From the NCBI RefSeq assembly GCF_000212735.1, contig NC_015510.1, forward strand, positions 4,651,001 to 4,715,000: a stretch of 64,000 nt of DNA, given 5' to 3'. Source of the DNA: Haliscomenobacter hydrossis DSM 1100. Its GTDB lineage: Bacteria; Bacteroidota; Bacteroidia; Chitinophagales; Saprospiraceae. This document shows positions 42,988 to 51,086 of this stretch, piece by piece. The notes beneath the pieces are model-generated. The model did not search any database, was not told the origin of the DNA, and saw only the letters and a program-made list of their open reading frames with translations. Numbering within the stretch: position 1 is the stretch's first letter; each line of letters starts with the position of its first letter. The translations under genes and the position numbers were made by a program.

Positions 42988-44487
42988 ATGCGAAACAACA
43001 TGCGAAATTACCATAAACTCATTGGCTTGTGTTTGGCTTTTGCCCTGCTGAACACCTCCTGTGAACTGGAAGAAACCATTTATTCTTCCATTTACACCGA
43101 AGCTTTTTACAAAACCGCTGCCGACGCCGAAAAAGGCCTGGTCGCCGTATATGATCCCCTGGCAGACCTGTGTTCCGGCCCGGCGCTGACTTTGGTTTCA
43201 GATTTTAGCGCCGACCAATGTTACCCCCGTGCCGTAGTAGGTCGCAATACCTTGACCTTGTTTGAATACGACGCCAACTACACCACCCAACGGACGGCCG
43301 GGCGGACCAACGAGTCACCACAGCAAATCTGGATTTCTTGCTACGACGGCATTGAAAAAGCCAACTGGATCATCGCCAAAGTACCCGATGCAATCATGGA
43401 TGCAACCCGTAAAGGACAAATCATCGGCGAGGCTTATTTTTTGCGGGCATATTACCTCTGGACCTTGACCAAAACCTTTGGGGATGTGCCGATCAAAACG
43501 ATGCCCAGCACCTCGGAGGAAGAGGCCATCGTGGGCAAAAGCCCCAAGGCCGATGTGTACAAACAGATTTACAGTGACCTGGATCAGGCTACGTCCGCTG
43601 GCTTGTTGTCATATCCAAGTGTAGAAAAAGGTCGGCCCTCCAAAGAAGTCGTCAGTGCCTTGTATGCCAAGGCCGCCCTGTACAACGAAGATTGGCAAAA
43701 AGCCTTACAAAAAGCCCAGGAAGTGATTAGCTCCGGCAAATACAGCCTGATGCCCGATGTACGCGATGTGTACCGCTACGACAAAGAAGACGCGGCGCGG
43801 ATCGAAAACATGTGGGCTTTTGAATCAGCACCCATCTCTCCTGGTAGAGGACATCAATTGTCGGGTTTGTGTGGCCCGACGGGCAGTGCAGGGGTTGATT
43901 ATTCCCGCAACTCGTTTGGTTCCATGTTCGCGTACCAAACTTTTTACGATTCCTTTGATCCCAAAGACAAGCGCCGCTTGTTGCTGGATACCACTTATGT
44001 CAATCGCGCTGGTGCCACCGTTCCGCAACGCAGCATTACCCCCATTACCACCAAAGGGGTATTGATCAAAAAATACCAAGATCCCATCTCTACAATCGGG
44101 TTGATCAACAACATTCCGCTGTTCAGATTGCCCGACATGTACCTGATTGCCGCCGAAGCGGAGGCACGCCTCAATGGCGCTTCGGCTAATGCCTATGGTT
44201 TTGTCAATGTCATCCGCAAACGGGCGGGTTTGGATGATCTGGCTGCCGGACTAAGCAAAGAGGCTTTCATCAATGCGGTAATCCAGGAACGCGCTTGGGA
44301 GTTTTTTGCCGAAGGCGATCGTTGGTATGACCTTACCCGCACCGGAACATTTCTTGCGGTAGTACCCAAGGCGGTGAACAACGTATATCCTGTACGTAAC
44401 CCTACTGCCAAGAACAAGTACTTCCCGATTCCGCAAGACGAGATCAACGCCAACCCTAAAATTGAGCAGAATCCAGATTGGAAATAA
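42988..44487 (+). CDS. SusD/RagB-family outer-membrane lipoprotein
   Basis: 499 residues with a lipoprotein signal ending in LLNTSCELEE (lipobox cysteine near residue 26). SusD features are: FYKTAADAEKGLVAVYDPLAD, GEAYFLRAYYLWTLTKTFGDVPIKTMPS, the TPR-like KASVVSALYAKAALYNEDWQKALQKAQEVIS-type helices and LFRLPDMYLIAAEAEARLNG. It ends with ERAWEFFAEGDRWYDLTRTGTF and PIPQDEINANPKIEQNPDW. It is the glycan-capturing lid of the SusC pore. It follows susC by 12 bp and is succeeded by a strong terminator. Confidence 0.96.
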   Translation: MRNNMRNYHKLIGLCLAFALLNTSCELEETIYSSIYTEAFYKTAADAEKGLVAVYDPLADLCSGPALTLVSDFSADQCYPRAVVGRNTLTLFEYDANYTTQRTAGRTNESPQQIWISCYDGIEKANWIIAKVPDAIMDATRKGQIIGEAYFLRAYYLWTLTKTFGDVPIKTMPSTSEEEAIVGKSPKADVYKQIYSDLDQATSAGLLSYPSVEKGRPSKEVVSALYAKAALYNEDWQKALQKAQEVISSGKYSLMPDVRDVYRYDKEDAARIENMWAFESAPISPGRGHQLSGLCGPTGSAGVDYSRNSFGSMFAYQTFYDSFDPKDKRRLLLDTTYVNRAGATVPQRSITPITTKGVLIKKYQDPISTIGLINNIPLFRLPDMYLIAAEAEARLNGASANAYGFVNVIRKRAGLDDLAAGLSKEAFINAVIQERAWEFFAEGDRWYDLTRTGTFLAVVPKAVNNVYPVRNPTAKNKYFPIPQDEINANPKIEQNPDWK

Positions 44488-44502
44488 GTATAATATTCAT
44501 GT

Positions 44503-44538
44503 CCCCGGTAAAGTCTAATGTTTTACCGGGGCTTTTTT
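44503..44538 (+). terminator. Strong intrinsic terminator between susD and the enzymes
   Basis: CCCCGGTAAA (44503-44512) and TTTACCGGGG (44522-44531) form a perfect 10-bp stem with a 9-nt loop, followed by C and six T. The next gene starts only 7 bp later in the same direction, so this probably attenuates rather than ends the operon. Confidence 0.85.
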
Positions 44539-44544
44539 CACCCA

Positions 44545-46452
44545 ATGAGCGCAATTCACACCTTAGTTTTTCTGCTTGTAGGCCTCGTGGCCTTCTCCCA
44601 AAACAAACCTTTGGTCAATCAAGCGGGATACAACCTGGGCGAAGCCAAACGGTTCGTTTGTGTAGGTGCCAAAGACGGCACCAAATTTAAAGTCCTCAAC
44701 AACACCAGCAATAAGCTTGAGTTCGAGGGCGAAATACTGAATCAGGAAGGCTGGTTTACGGCCTTTAATCCAGTCACCAAAAACGAATTCCGCATTGAAG
44801 TAGCAGAGCACGGTACTTCCGTCCCTTTTTGGATTGCCGACCATTTGATGGAAAAAATATCGGCCAAACTAGCCTACGATTTTTTCATCGATGTACGTGG
44901 TTCCGAAGACGCCACTATCGCGGATTTGAGTAAAATCTACGGCGGCGGCCCCTCCCGCGATGGCGGAGCTTATGGCCTGGAAACCGTTTTTGAATGCCTG
45001 TACTACGCCTCCAATCCCGCACTATTTGATCGCTGGAAAGGGGAATTTGGCGACGATAAAGTGCCGGATTTGATCGACCTGATCCTCTGGCATGCCGAGT
45101 TTGCCTATGCCCATGTCGCCTACCAAGGCCCCGTGGCCAATCGGCACGGCAGCCTGGGCTACGAGGGCCAACCTAGGATGCAGTACGATTATTGGAATCA
45201 CCTGGACCAACTGGCAGTGGTTTGTGCGGCTTACCACGATTTTTTAAAACCTTACCTGTCACGCGAAAAATACCTCCAGTACCGCCAGATTTGCAACGAA
45301 AAATGGCTGGAGTACGAACGCCACAAAGTAGTGCGCTACTGGACCTACAGCACCAAATGGGTGGACATCGGGTTTCAGGAATTCAACGAAATGGGCAATG
45401 CCTATGGGCAGTCGGTATTCAGCAACCTGTTCATGTATTATTGTGAAAAAAACGAGCCCCAGGGCAACCCGGGGAAATACCTCAAATGGGCGCAGGAAAG
45501 TGCAAGCGACATCATCCAGAACTGGGACTTCAACAACCCACGCCACATGTGGTGGATTCGCAATGCTGAGCACATCACGCCGCAAGCCCTGGCTTATTTC
45601 CTACTCCTTGCTCCCGAACAGGCCCCCAAAGGAACACGTGAAAAACTGAGCGCATGGGCCATCCACATGCAACAAAAAACCAATAATTTTTGGAAATACC
45701 GGGTACACAGTGACACGGAATGGGCGCACCCCAAAACCAAAGAACTAGGCGGAGCACCGGCGCTCGGTGGATCGATGTTTGCGGTAGCACACTTGCTGAA
45801 GAATAAACGCTTGCGCGACATCGGGTGGGCACAGGTGGATTTCGTCTTTGGGATAAACCCCCTGGGCGCGCATTTGAGCAACAAAAGCCAGGATCGTTTG
45901 GATATTGGCGGCTACTGGGCTGGGGTTGAACAAGGTTGGCCCGCCGCACACCCCAATGGCTACGGGCAATTGGGTAAAGCGCGCGGCACCCTGGATGGCT
46001 CACCGCTGGACAAGGATTTTCAGAAAAAAGCGAGCGAAGCTGCTGGACAAGAACCCCAAGACCAGATTGGCAAGGATGCCTACGCCACCGAAGGCTGGTG
46101 TGTGTCCAATCGAGGCTGGATGGCCACCTTGACCTTTTCTACTTTGGGTAGCCAACAGGTCAAAATTTTGAACACCCGTGGCACCGCCATCACCCAGGCC
46201 AAAGTTGCTGAAACCGTGACCATTGAACTAAAAGCTGCGTTGAACCTGGATTGGGATCAGGTAGAAAAAGGTAAGGTTTGGGTGAAAGTGGATCAAAAAC
46301 CCGCGATTGCTCTTGAAGTGACGGAAACTGGCGAAAATACCGGCATTTTTAGGGCCAACTACAAAGTGCCCAGCCCTGGACGTTCCTTGCAAGTTAGCTA
46401 CGGCTCTTTTGGATTTGCCCAAAAAGCCAGCATCAATATAAAGGCACTGTAA
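44545..46452 (+). CDS. Glycoside hydrolase family 9-like enzyme
   Basis: 635 residues from ATG 44545, which gives a signal peptide (MSAIHTLVFLLVGLVAFSQ). A cellulase-type Ig-like module comes first (PLVNQAGYNLGEAKRFVCVGA). It is followed by the (alpha/alpha)6 barrel: SRDGGAYGLETVFECLYYASNP, VPDLIDLILWHAEFAY, AHVAYQGPV and QALAYFLLLAP. DFVFGINPLGAHLSN and TEGWCVSNRGWMATL are typical GH9 C-terminal elements. The acidic catalytic residues are not placed with confidence, and the usual D-A-G-D motif is replaced by a D-G-G segment, so the substrate may not be cellulose. A C-terminal Ig-like tail is present from about residue 555. It is secreted or surface-bound and part of the locus starting with susC. 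Confidence 0.72.
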   Translation: MSAIHTLVFLLVGLVAFSQNKPLVNQAGYNLGEAKRFVCVGAKDGTKFKVLNNTSNKLEFEGEILNQEGWFTAFNPVTKNEFRIEVAEHGTSVPFWIADHLMEKISAKLAYDFFIDVRGSEDATIADLSKIYGGGPSRDGGAYGLETVFECLYYASNPALFDRWKGEFGDDKVPDLIDLILWHAEFAYAHVAYQGPVANRHGSLGYEGQPRMQYDYWNHLDQLAVVCAAYHDFLKPYLSREKYLQYRQICNEKWLEYERHKVVRYWTYSTKWVDIGFQEFNEMGNAYGQSVFSNLFMYYCEKNEPQGNPGKYLKWAQESASDIIQNWDFNNPRHMWWIRNAEHITPQALAYFLLLAPEQAPKGTREKLSAWAIHMQQKTNNFWKYRVHSDTEWAHPKTKELGGAPALGGSMFAVAHLLKNKRLRDIGWAQVDFVFGINPLGAHLSNKSQDRLDIGGYWAGVEQGWPAAHPNGYGQLGKARGTLDGSPLDKDFQKKASEAAGQEPQDQIGKDAYATEGWCVSNRGWMATLTFSTLGSQQVKILNTRGTAITQAKVAETVTIELKAALNLDWDQVEKGKVWVKVDQKPAIALEVTETGENTGIFRANYKVPSPGRSLQVSYGSFGFAQKASINIKAL

Positions 46453-46472
46453 GCAAACAAAAAGCAGTAGAC

Positions 46473-48980
46473 ATGAAATTTTTATTCTCATTTTTGTTCA
46501 GCAGCATGATCCTGTGCCTCGCGGCGCAAACGCCGCAGGTGCTCAACCTGGCCAATGCCAATCTACGCCTGCGTTGGGAAAACAGCGGATCGGGCTGGCG
46601 CATCAAAACCATTGCCGTTAAAAAAGGCCAGACCTGGGTCAACCTGGAGCAGCCCTCAGGAGAACACACTTTACTGTACAGTGCCGAAAAGCCCAAAACG
46701 GAACCCGATTCCACCTTCAAAAGCATCACCGGGCAAAAATTCCCCGAAGACCTTTACCATTACCAACAAAAGATTTGGGCGGAAAGCATCAACCCGGTTT
46801 CCCTCAACACCGCCGGGCAGGCGCTGCATTTTTTTGCGCAAAAAGGGCAGCAAATTGAGCCCAATCAACTGCGTTTTGAGCAAACAACCGAGCAAGGCAT
46901 CTTGGTGGCCGAATGGAAGTTTGACCCCAAGTTTCCCAACGACATCCTCCTGACTCAAACCCTCAAAGTAAAAAAAGACGGCTACTACTCTTTGGCCACG
47001 CCGAGTTTGGCCAACATCAGCGAAAGCAACCTGGCCTGGGCTTCAGTGCCGGGCTATTTTCATGGGAATGCCATTCAACCCAACTTTGCCTTATCCTACG
47101 CTTATGGGCATGGGGTGCCTGCATTACCCGTGGTTTACCGCGAACGTTCGGCCAGCACACTGGCTCCGTTGGTCAGTACCAAAACTGGACTGACCCTGGC
47201 CCTGATTGCCGACCCCAGCCTGTGCCGCGATCCCTGGGCCAAAGACAAAAACACGCTCCACGACTGGAATATTGGCCTTTCGCACAAAAACCGCAAGGCG
47301 CAGTTGTCGCCTACACTGTACTATCCCGTTTTGGACGAGCCTAAATCTTTGCTGAAAGCTGGTGAAGAAATCACCTACACCTCCCGCTATCACCTTGGCC
47401 CTGGCGATTGGTTTCAGGCCATCAAACACGCGGCCTATGATGTGTACCAGCTCAAATCTGCCCTGGCCTTGCGCCAAAGCAAACAATCCCTGACCAGTCG
47501 CATCCAACAAATGCACCACTACCTGACCGATCCACAAACTTCGCTATGGAACATTGAAGAATTTCAGGGGCGAAAAATTGGGGCGCAGTCCTACCTCGGC
47601 GGGGTAGTGGGTTCGAACAAAGACGCCATGAAAAACTCCGATTACGGTGCCATGTGGATGCTGGCAAATGCGACTCGGGACACTTTGCTGACCAAAAATG
47701 TACTGCCCTACGCGCTCAATTTCAAATTTGTGCAACAAATCAGCGAGCCCGGTTTTTTCAACGGCTCGCTCGCCGGACAATATTATCTGGCCAAAAGCAA
47801 AAAATTCGTAGAAGAATGGGGCGAGGTGGTAGAGCCCATCGCCGTGACCTATTACACCATGCTCGACATTGGCAACATCCTGCTTTTTGAACCCAACAAC
47901 GCCGAATTGAAAGCGCGGCTACGCGCCGGGGCAGAGTGGTTACTGAAAAACCAAAAGCCCGATGGCAGTTGGGTCGTAGCCTACGACCGCAAAAACGAAG
48001 CGGAATTGTACAAAGACATCAAGGATTTGCGGGCTACTTTTTACGGTTTGATTGTGGCTTACCGCATTTTAAAAGACCAGAGATACCTGGTTGCTGCGCA
48101 AAAGGGAGCAGATTGGTTGTTGCAGTCCGCCGTAGCTAAGGGGAGCTACCTGGGCGTATGTGGGGATGCGCGTTACGCCCCCGATTTTGCCACGGCGCAA
48201 ACCGCTCAGGCATTTCTGGATCTTTTTGACCTGACCCAACAAGCAAAATATAAAACTGCTGCCATCAGTGCGGCCAAGGTATACACGACTTCCATTTATA
48301 CCCATCCCATTCCTACTACTGCTGCTAAAACCGTAAATGGAGTGGAGCGACAGGACTGGGAGATTGCCCAGTATGGACTCAACTTTGAACACGGCGGGAT
48401 TTTTGGCTCTTCCAATATCCATGGGCCGATTCAATTGTGCAGCCACGCGGGTTTGTTCATCCGCATGTACCAATTGACCAAAGAGCCCATCTTCGCCGAT
48501 CTGGCGCGAGCGGGTGCCTGGGGCCGCGATGCTTTTGTGGATGCCAAAACCAGTGTCGCTTCTTATTATTGGAACGCGATGAACCGGGGCGCCGGGCCAT
48601 ATCCACACCACGCCTGGTGGCAAATTGGCTGGTTGACCGACTACCTGATGGCCGAAGCGGAATTGCGTTCGAATGGGCAGGTGCGTTTTCCCCGGGGCTT
48701 TGTAACCCCAAAAGTGGGACCACACCAGTCCTACGGTTTTGCGCCTGGCATCATCAATGGGCAAAAAGCGCAGCTGATTGTGGATGAAAACCTGGTCAAA
48801 GTGGATCATCCGGCGATTGATTACATTCTGGCGATTACTGAAAAAAAGGACAAAATCTTTGTGGTTTTGCTCAATAACCGGGCGCAGGCGACGGATTTTC
48901 AAATCAGCATCAAGGGCGCTGCGGCAAAGGCCAAGCAGTTGCCAGCACTAGGTTTTGAAATCCTGACGATTGTACTTTGA
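46473..48980 (+). CDS. Secreted six-hairpin glycosidase-like protein
   Basis: 835 residues with signal peptide (MKFLFSFLFSSMILCLAAQ). The first ~330 residues are beta-rich (LNLANANLRLRWENSGSGWRI, QTLKVKKDGYYSLATPS). The centre and end form an (alpha/alpha) toroid: SDYGAMWMLANATRDTLL, RAGAEWLLKNQKPDGSWVVAYDRKN, DWLLQSAVAKGSYLGVCGDARYAPDFATAQTAQAFL and YPHHAWWQIGWLTDYLMAEAELR. This is the shape of six-hairpin glycosidases and polysaccharide lyases. I cannot name a CAZy family or catalytic residue. It follows the GH9-like gene by 20 bp and so belongs to the same enzyme set. Confidence 0.6.
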   Translation: MKFLFSFLFSSMILCLAAQTPQVLNLANANLRLRWENSGSGWRIKTIAVKKGQTWVNLEQPSGEHTLLYSAEKPKTEPDSTFKSITGQKFPEDLYHYQQKIWAESINPVSLNTAGQALHFFAQKGQQIEPNQLRFEQTTEQGILVAEWKFDPKFPNDILLTQTLKVKKDGYYSLATPSLANISESNLAWASVPGYFHGNAIQPNFALSYAYGHGVPALPVVYRERSASTLAPLVSTKTGLTLALIADPSLCRDPWAKDKNTLHDWNIGLSHKNRKAQLSPTLYYPVLDEPKSLLKAGEEITYTSRYHLGPGDWFQAIKHAAYDVYQLKSALALRQSKQSLTSRIQQMHHYLTDPQTSLWNIEEFQGRKIGAQSYLGGVVGSNKDAMKNSDYGAMWMLANATRDTLLTKNVLPYALNFKFVQQISEPGFFNGSLAGQYYLAKSKKFVEEWGEVVEPIAVTYYTMLDIGNILLFEPNNAELKARLRAGAEWLLKNQKPDGSWVVAYDRKNEAELYKDIKDLRATFYGLIVAYRILKDQRYLVAAQKGADWLLQSAVAKGSYLGVCGDARYAPDFATAQTAQAFLDLFDLTQQAKYKTAAISAAKVYTTSIYTHPIPTTAAKTVNGVERQDWEIAQYGLNFEHGGIFGSSNIHGPIQLCSHAGLFIRMYQLTKEPIFADLARAGAWGRDAFVDAKTSVASYYWNAMNRGAGPYPHHAWWQIGWLTDYLMAEAELRSNGQVRFPRGFVTPKVGPHQSYGFAPGIINGQKAQLIVDENLVKVDHPAIDYILAITEKKDKIFVVLLNNRAQATDFQISIKGAAAKAKQLPALGFEILTIVL

Positions 48981-48994
48981 CGCCTGCGGCGTGG

Positions 48995-49272
48995 AGCGAC
49001 TTAATGGGAACGCAGATGACGCGGATTGGGCGGATTTACGCGGATATTGGGGCTGTATCATAAGGTCGAAAAATGATAAAATTCAAAAATTCAGTCATTT
49101 TTTAGGGTCTAAAAAAAAGCTGAGTAAATAATTGAATAAATCAGCATGTTTTAAAATTGCCTACTTATGATACAGCCCCTTTTGATTGTTAGTCTGCTCA
49201 TGCCGAAGGCGTGAGCCCTTATCCGCGTAAATCCGCTTAATCCGCGTCATCTGCGTTCCCATTAATGTCGCT
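48995..49272. repeat. Large inverted repeat of GCGGATT words, ~52-nt arms
   Basis: 48995-49046 and 49220-49272 are near-perfect inverted copies (AGCGAC, GGGAACGCAGATGACGCGGA and GCGGATTTACGCGGAT words). The loop is interrupted by a 131-bp element with its own terminal inverted repeats. It lies between two genes read in the same direction. Confidence 0.88.
49049..49179. mobile_element. MITE-like element with 16-bp terminal inverted repeats
   Basis: Perfect TIRs GGGGCTGTATCATAAG (49049-49064) and its complement (49164-49179) enclose 99 bp of AT-rich non-coding DNA. GGGGCTGT ends resemble those of several IS families (for example IS1182-type). No transposase. Only TT is shared by the flanks, so target duplication is unclear. 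Confidence 0.65.
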
Positions 49273-49363
49273 TTAGAAAAATGTGCGCAGCACAAAAACC
49301 TTATATTCGTCGTGCTGAATTACCCCGCAGCGAAGCTGCACCAAAAACAAGCTTTACAAACTC

Positions 49364-51076
49364 ATGTTGAACGCCTACATCGATACCGCCGTCATTTTTA
49401 TCTTCTCTGCCTTTGTGTTGGGAATTGGCTTGCTTTTTGCACGCACTGGCCGCAACCTCAAATCTTTTTTTGCCGGAGGCGAAGCGGTGCCCTGGTTCAT
49501 CGGCGGGCTGTCCCTGTTCATGTCCTTTTTTTCGGCGGGCACCTTTGTAGCCTGGGGTTCCATTGCCTACAAACACGGTTGGGTAGCGGTCACCATCCAA
49601 TGGACGATGTGCCTGGGTGCTTTGGTAACGGGTTTGTTCCTGTCGCCCCGCTGGCGGGCTACGGGCAACCTCACGGCTGCCGAGTTCATTCGCGAGAGAC
49701 TGGGCGAAAACGTGCAGAAGTTTTACATCGGCATTTTCACGCTGGTATCGGTTTTTATCAAAGGTTCGGTGTTGTACCCAGTGGCCAAACTGGTGAGTGT
49801 ATCGCTGGGTTATCCACTGTTTGAGTCCACGATTGTACTGGGTTTGTTCATGATTTCCTACACGGCGGTGGGTGGATTGTGGGCGGTCATGGTGACCGAT
49901 ATCCTGCAATTTGTGATCCTGACGGCGGCGGTATTCATTTTGCTGCCCCTTTCGCTGGGTCAGGTGGGTGGATTTGCCAACTTTACGCAGCAGGTTCCCG
50001 ACGATTTTTTTAACCTCCTCAACGGGGAATATACCTTGGGTTTTGTGCTGGCTTTTGTGCTGTACCACATTGCCTACATTGGCGGCAACTGGACCTTTGT
50101 GCAGCGCTACACCAGCGTAGACAGCCCCAAATCCGCCCGCAAAGTGGCCTTTCTTTTTGCAGGCTTGTACCTGATCAGTCCGATGATCTGGATGTTGCCC
50201 CCGATGATTTATCGGGCCATCAATCCTGATTTGACCGGGCTGGATACCGAAAATGCCTACTTGTTGATTTGCCAAAAAGTATTGCCTCCGGGCTTGCTGG
50301 GGCTGATGCTTACGGGCATGTATTTTTCTACTTCGGCCAGTGCGAACACAACCTTGAACGTGGTTTCGGCGGTATTCACCAACGACATTTATAAAGGGTT
50401 TGTCAAGCCGGATGCATCCGACAGGCAACTGATCCGGGTAGCCAGGCTGTCTTCATGGGGCTTCGGGCTGGGCATGATTGGCATCGCTCTGCTGGTGCCA
50501 GCGGCCGGGGGGATTGTGGAAGTAGTGCTGAGCATTTCGGCCATCTCGGGTGGTCCTTTATTGGCGCCGCCGCTTTGGGCGCTGTTTTCCAAACGGCTCA
50601 ATGGCAAAACCACCTTTTGGATTACGGTGATTGGCCTCTCGGTCAACCTGTTTTTCAAAATCCTGTCGCCAATGTTGCTCGACTTCAAGTTGAGTCGTGC
50701 GCTGGAAACGATCATCGGCATTGGCCTGCCCTTGCTGCTGCTGTTGGCCTACGAGCTTTATGCTCGTTCCAAAAACCTGACTGCGATAGAATACTTGCGG
50801 TACACCCACACGAAAGCCCAGCGCATTGCCGATGCGCTGGAAGCCAATCCTGCGGAAGCCCTCGAAATCAAAAAGCAAAACCGCTACGGCATGCAGGTGA
50901 TTGCTGGTGCCCTGGTTTTTGTGGCCATGATTCTGCTGATTTTGAGTTTTTTGACCAGCTCGGGAGGGCTGGTGACTCGGATCATTTCGATGGTGATTTT
51001 GCTGGGGGCGATCATTCCCTGGCAGGCAGCGCGGAAGATTCAAATTGAAAATATCGCCCATGAACCTAAGCTCTAA
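49364..51076 (+). CDS. Sodium:solute symporter (SSS family)
   Basis: 570 residues, about 13 membrane helices. SSS features are: FFAGGEAVPWFIGGLSLFMSFFSAGTFVAWGSIAYKHGW in TM1-2, AAEFIRERLGENVQKFY, VGGLWAVMVTDILQFVIL and LTGMYFSTSASANTTLNVVSAVFTNDIYKGF. The last contains the TM8 serine/threonine residues that bind sodium. It transports a sugar, sugar acid or amino-sugar across the inner membrane. It lies between the six-hairpin enzyme and GH2, so it probably carries the released mono- or disaccharide. The stop lies 10 bp before the GH2 start. Confidence 0.92.
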   Translation: MLNAYIDTAVIFIFSAFVLGIGLLFARTGRNLKSFFAGGEAVPWFIGGLSLFMSFFSAGTFVAWGSIAYKHGWVAVTIQWTMCLGALVTGLFLSPRWRATGNLTAAEFIRERLGENVQKFYIGIFTLVSVFIKGSVLYPVAKLVSVSLGYPLFESTIVLGLFMISYTAVGGLWAVMVTDILQFVILTAAVFILLPLSLGQVGGFANFTQQVPDDFFNLLNGEYTLGFVLAFVLYHIAYIGGNWTFVQRYTSVDSPKSARKVAFLFAGLYLISPMIWMLPPMIYRAINPDLTGLDTENAYLLICQKVLPPGLLGLMLTGMYFSTSASANTTLNVVSAVFTNDIYKGFVKPDASDRQLIRVARLSSWGFGLGMIGIALLVPAAGGIVEVVLSISAISGGPLLAPPLWALFSKRLNGKTTFWITVIGLSVNLFFKILSPMLLDFKLSRALETIIGIGLPLLLLLAYELYARSKNLTAIEYLRYTHTKAQRIADALEANPAEALEIKKQNRYGMQVIAGALVFVAMILLILSFLTSSGGLVTRIISMVILLGAIIPWQAARKIQIENIAHEPKL

Positions 51077-51086
51077 TCCAAATACC

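Larger units (their letters stand above)
48981..49363. other. 383-bp gap holding a nested palindrome and MITE-like element
   Basis: Almost entirely filled by the inverted repeat 48995-49272 and the MITE candidate 49049-49179 nested in it. No gene or promoter recognised. Confidence 0.7.
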
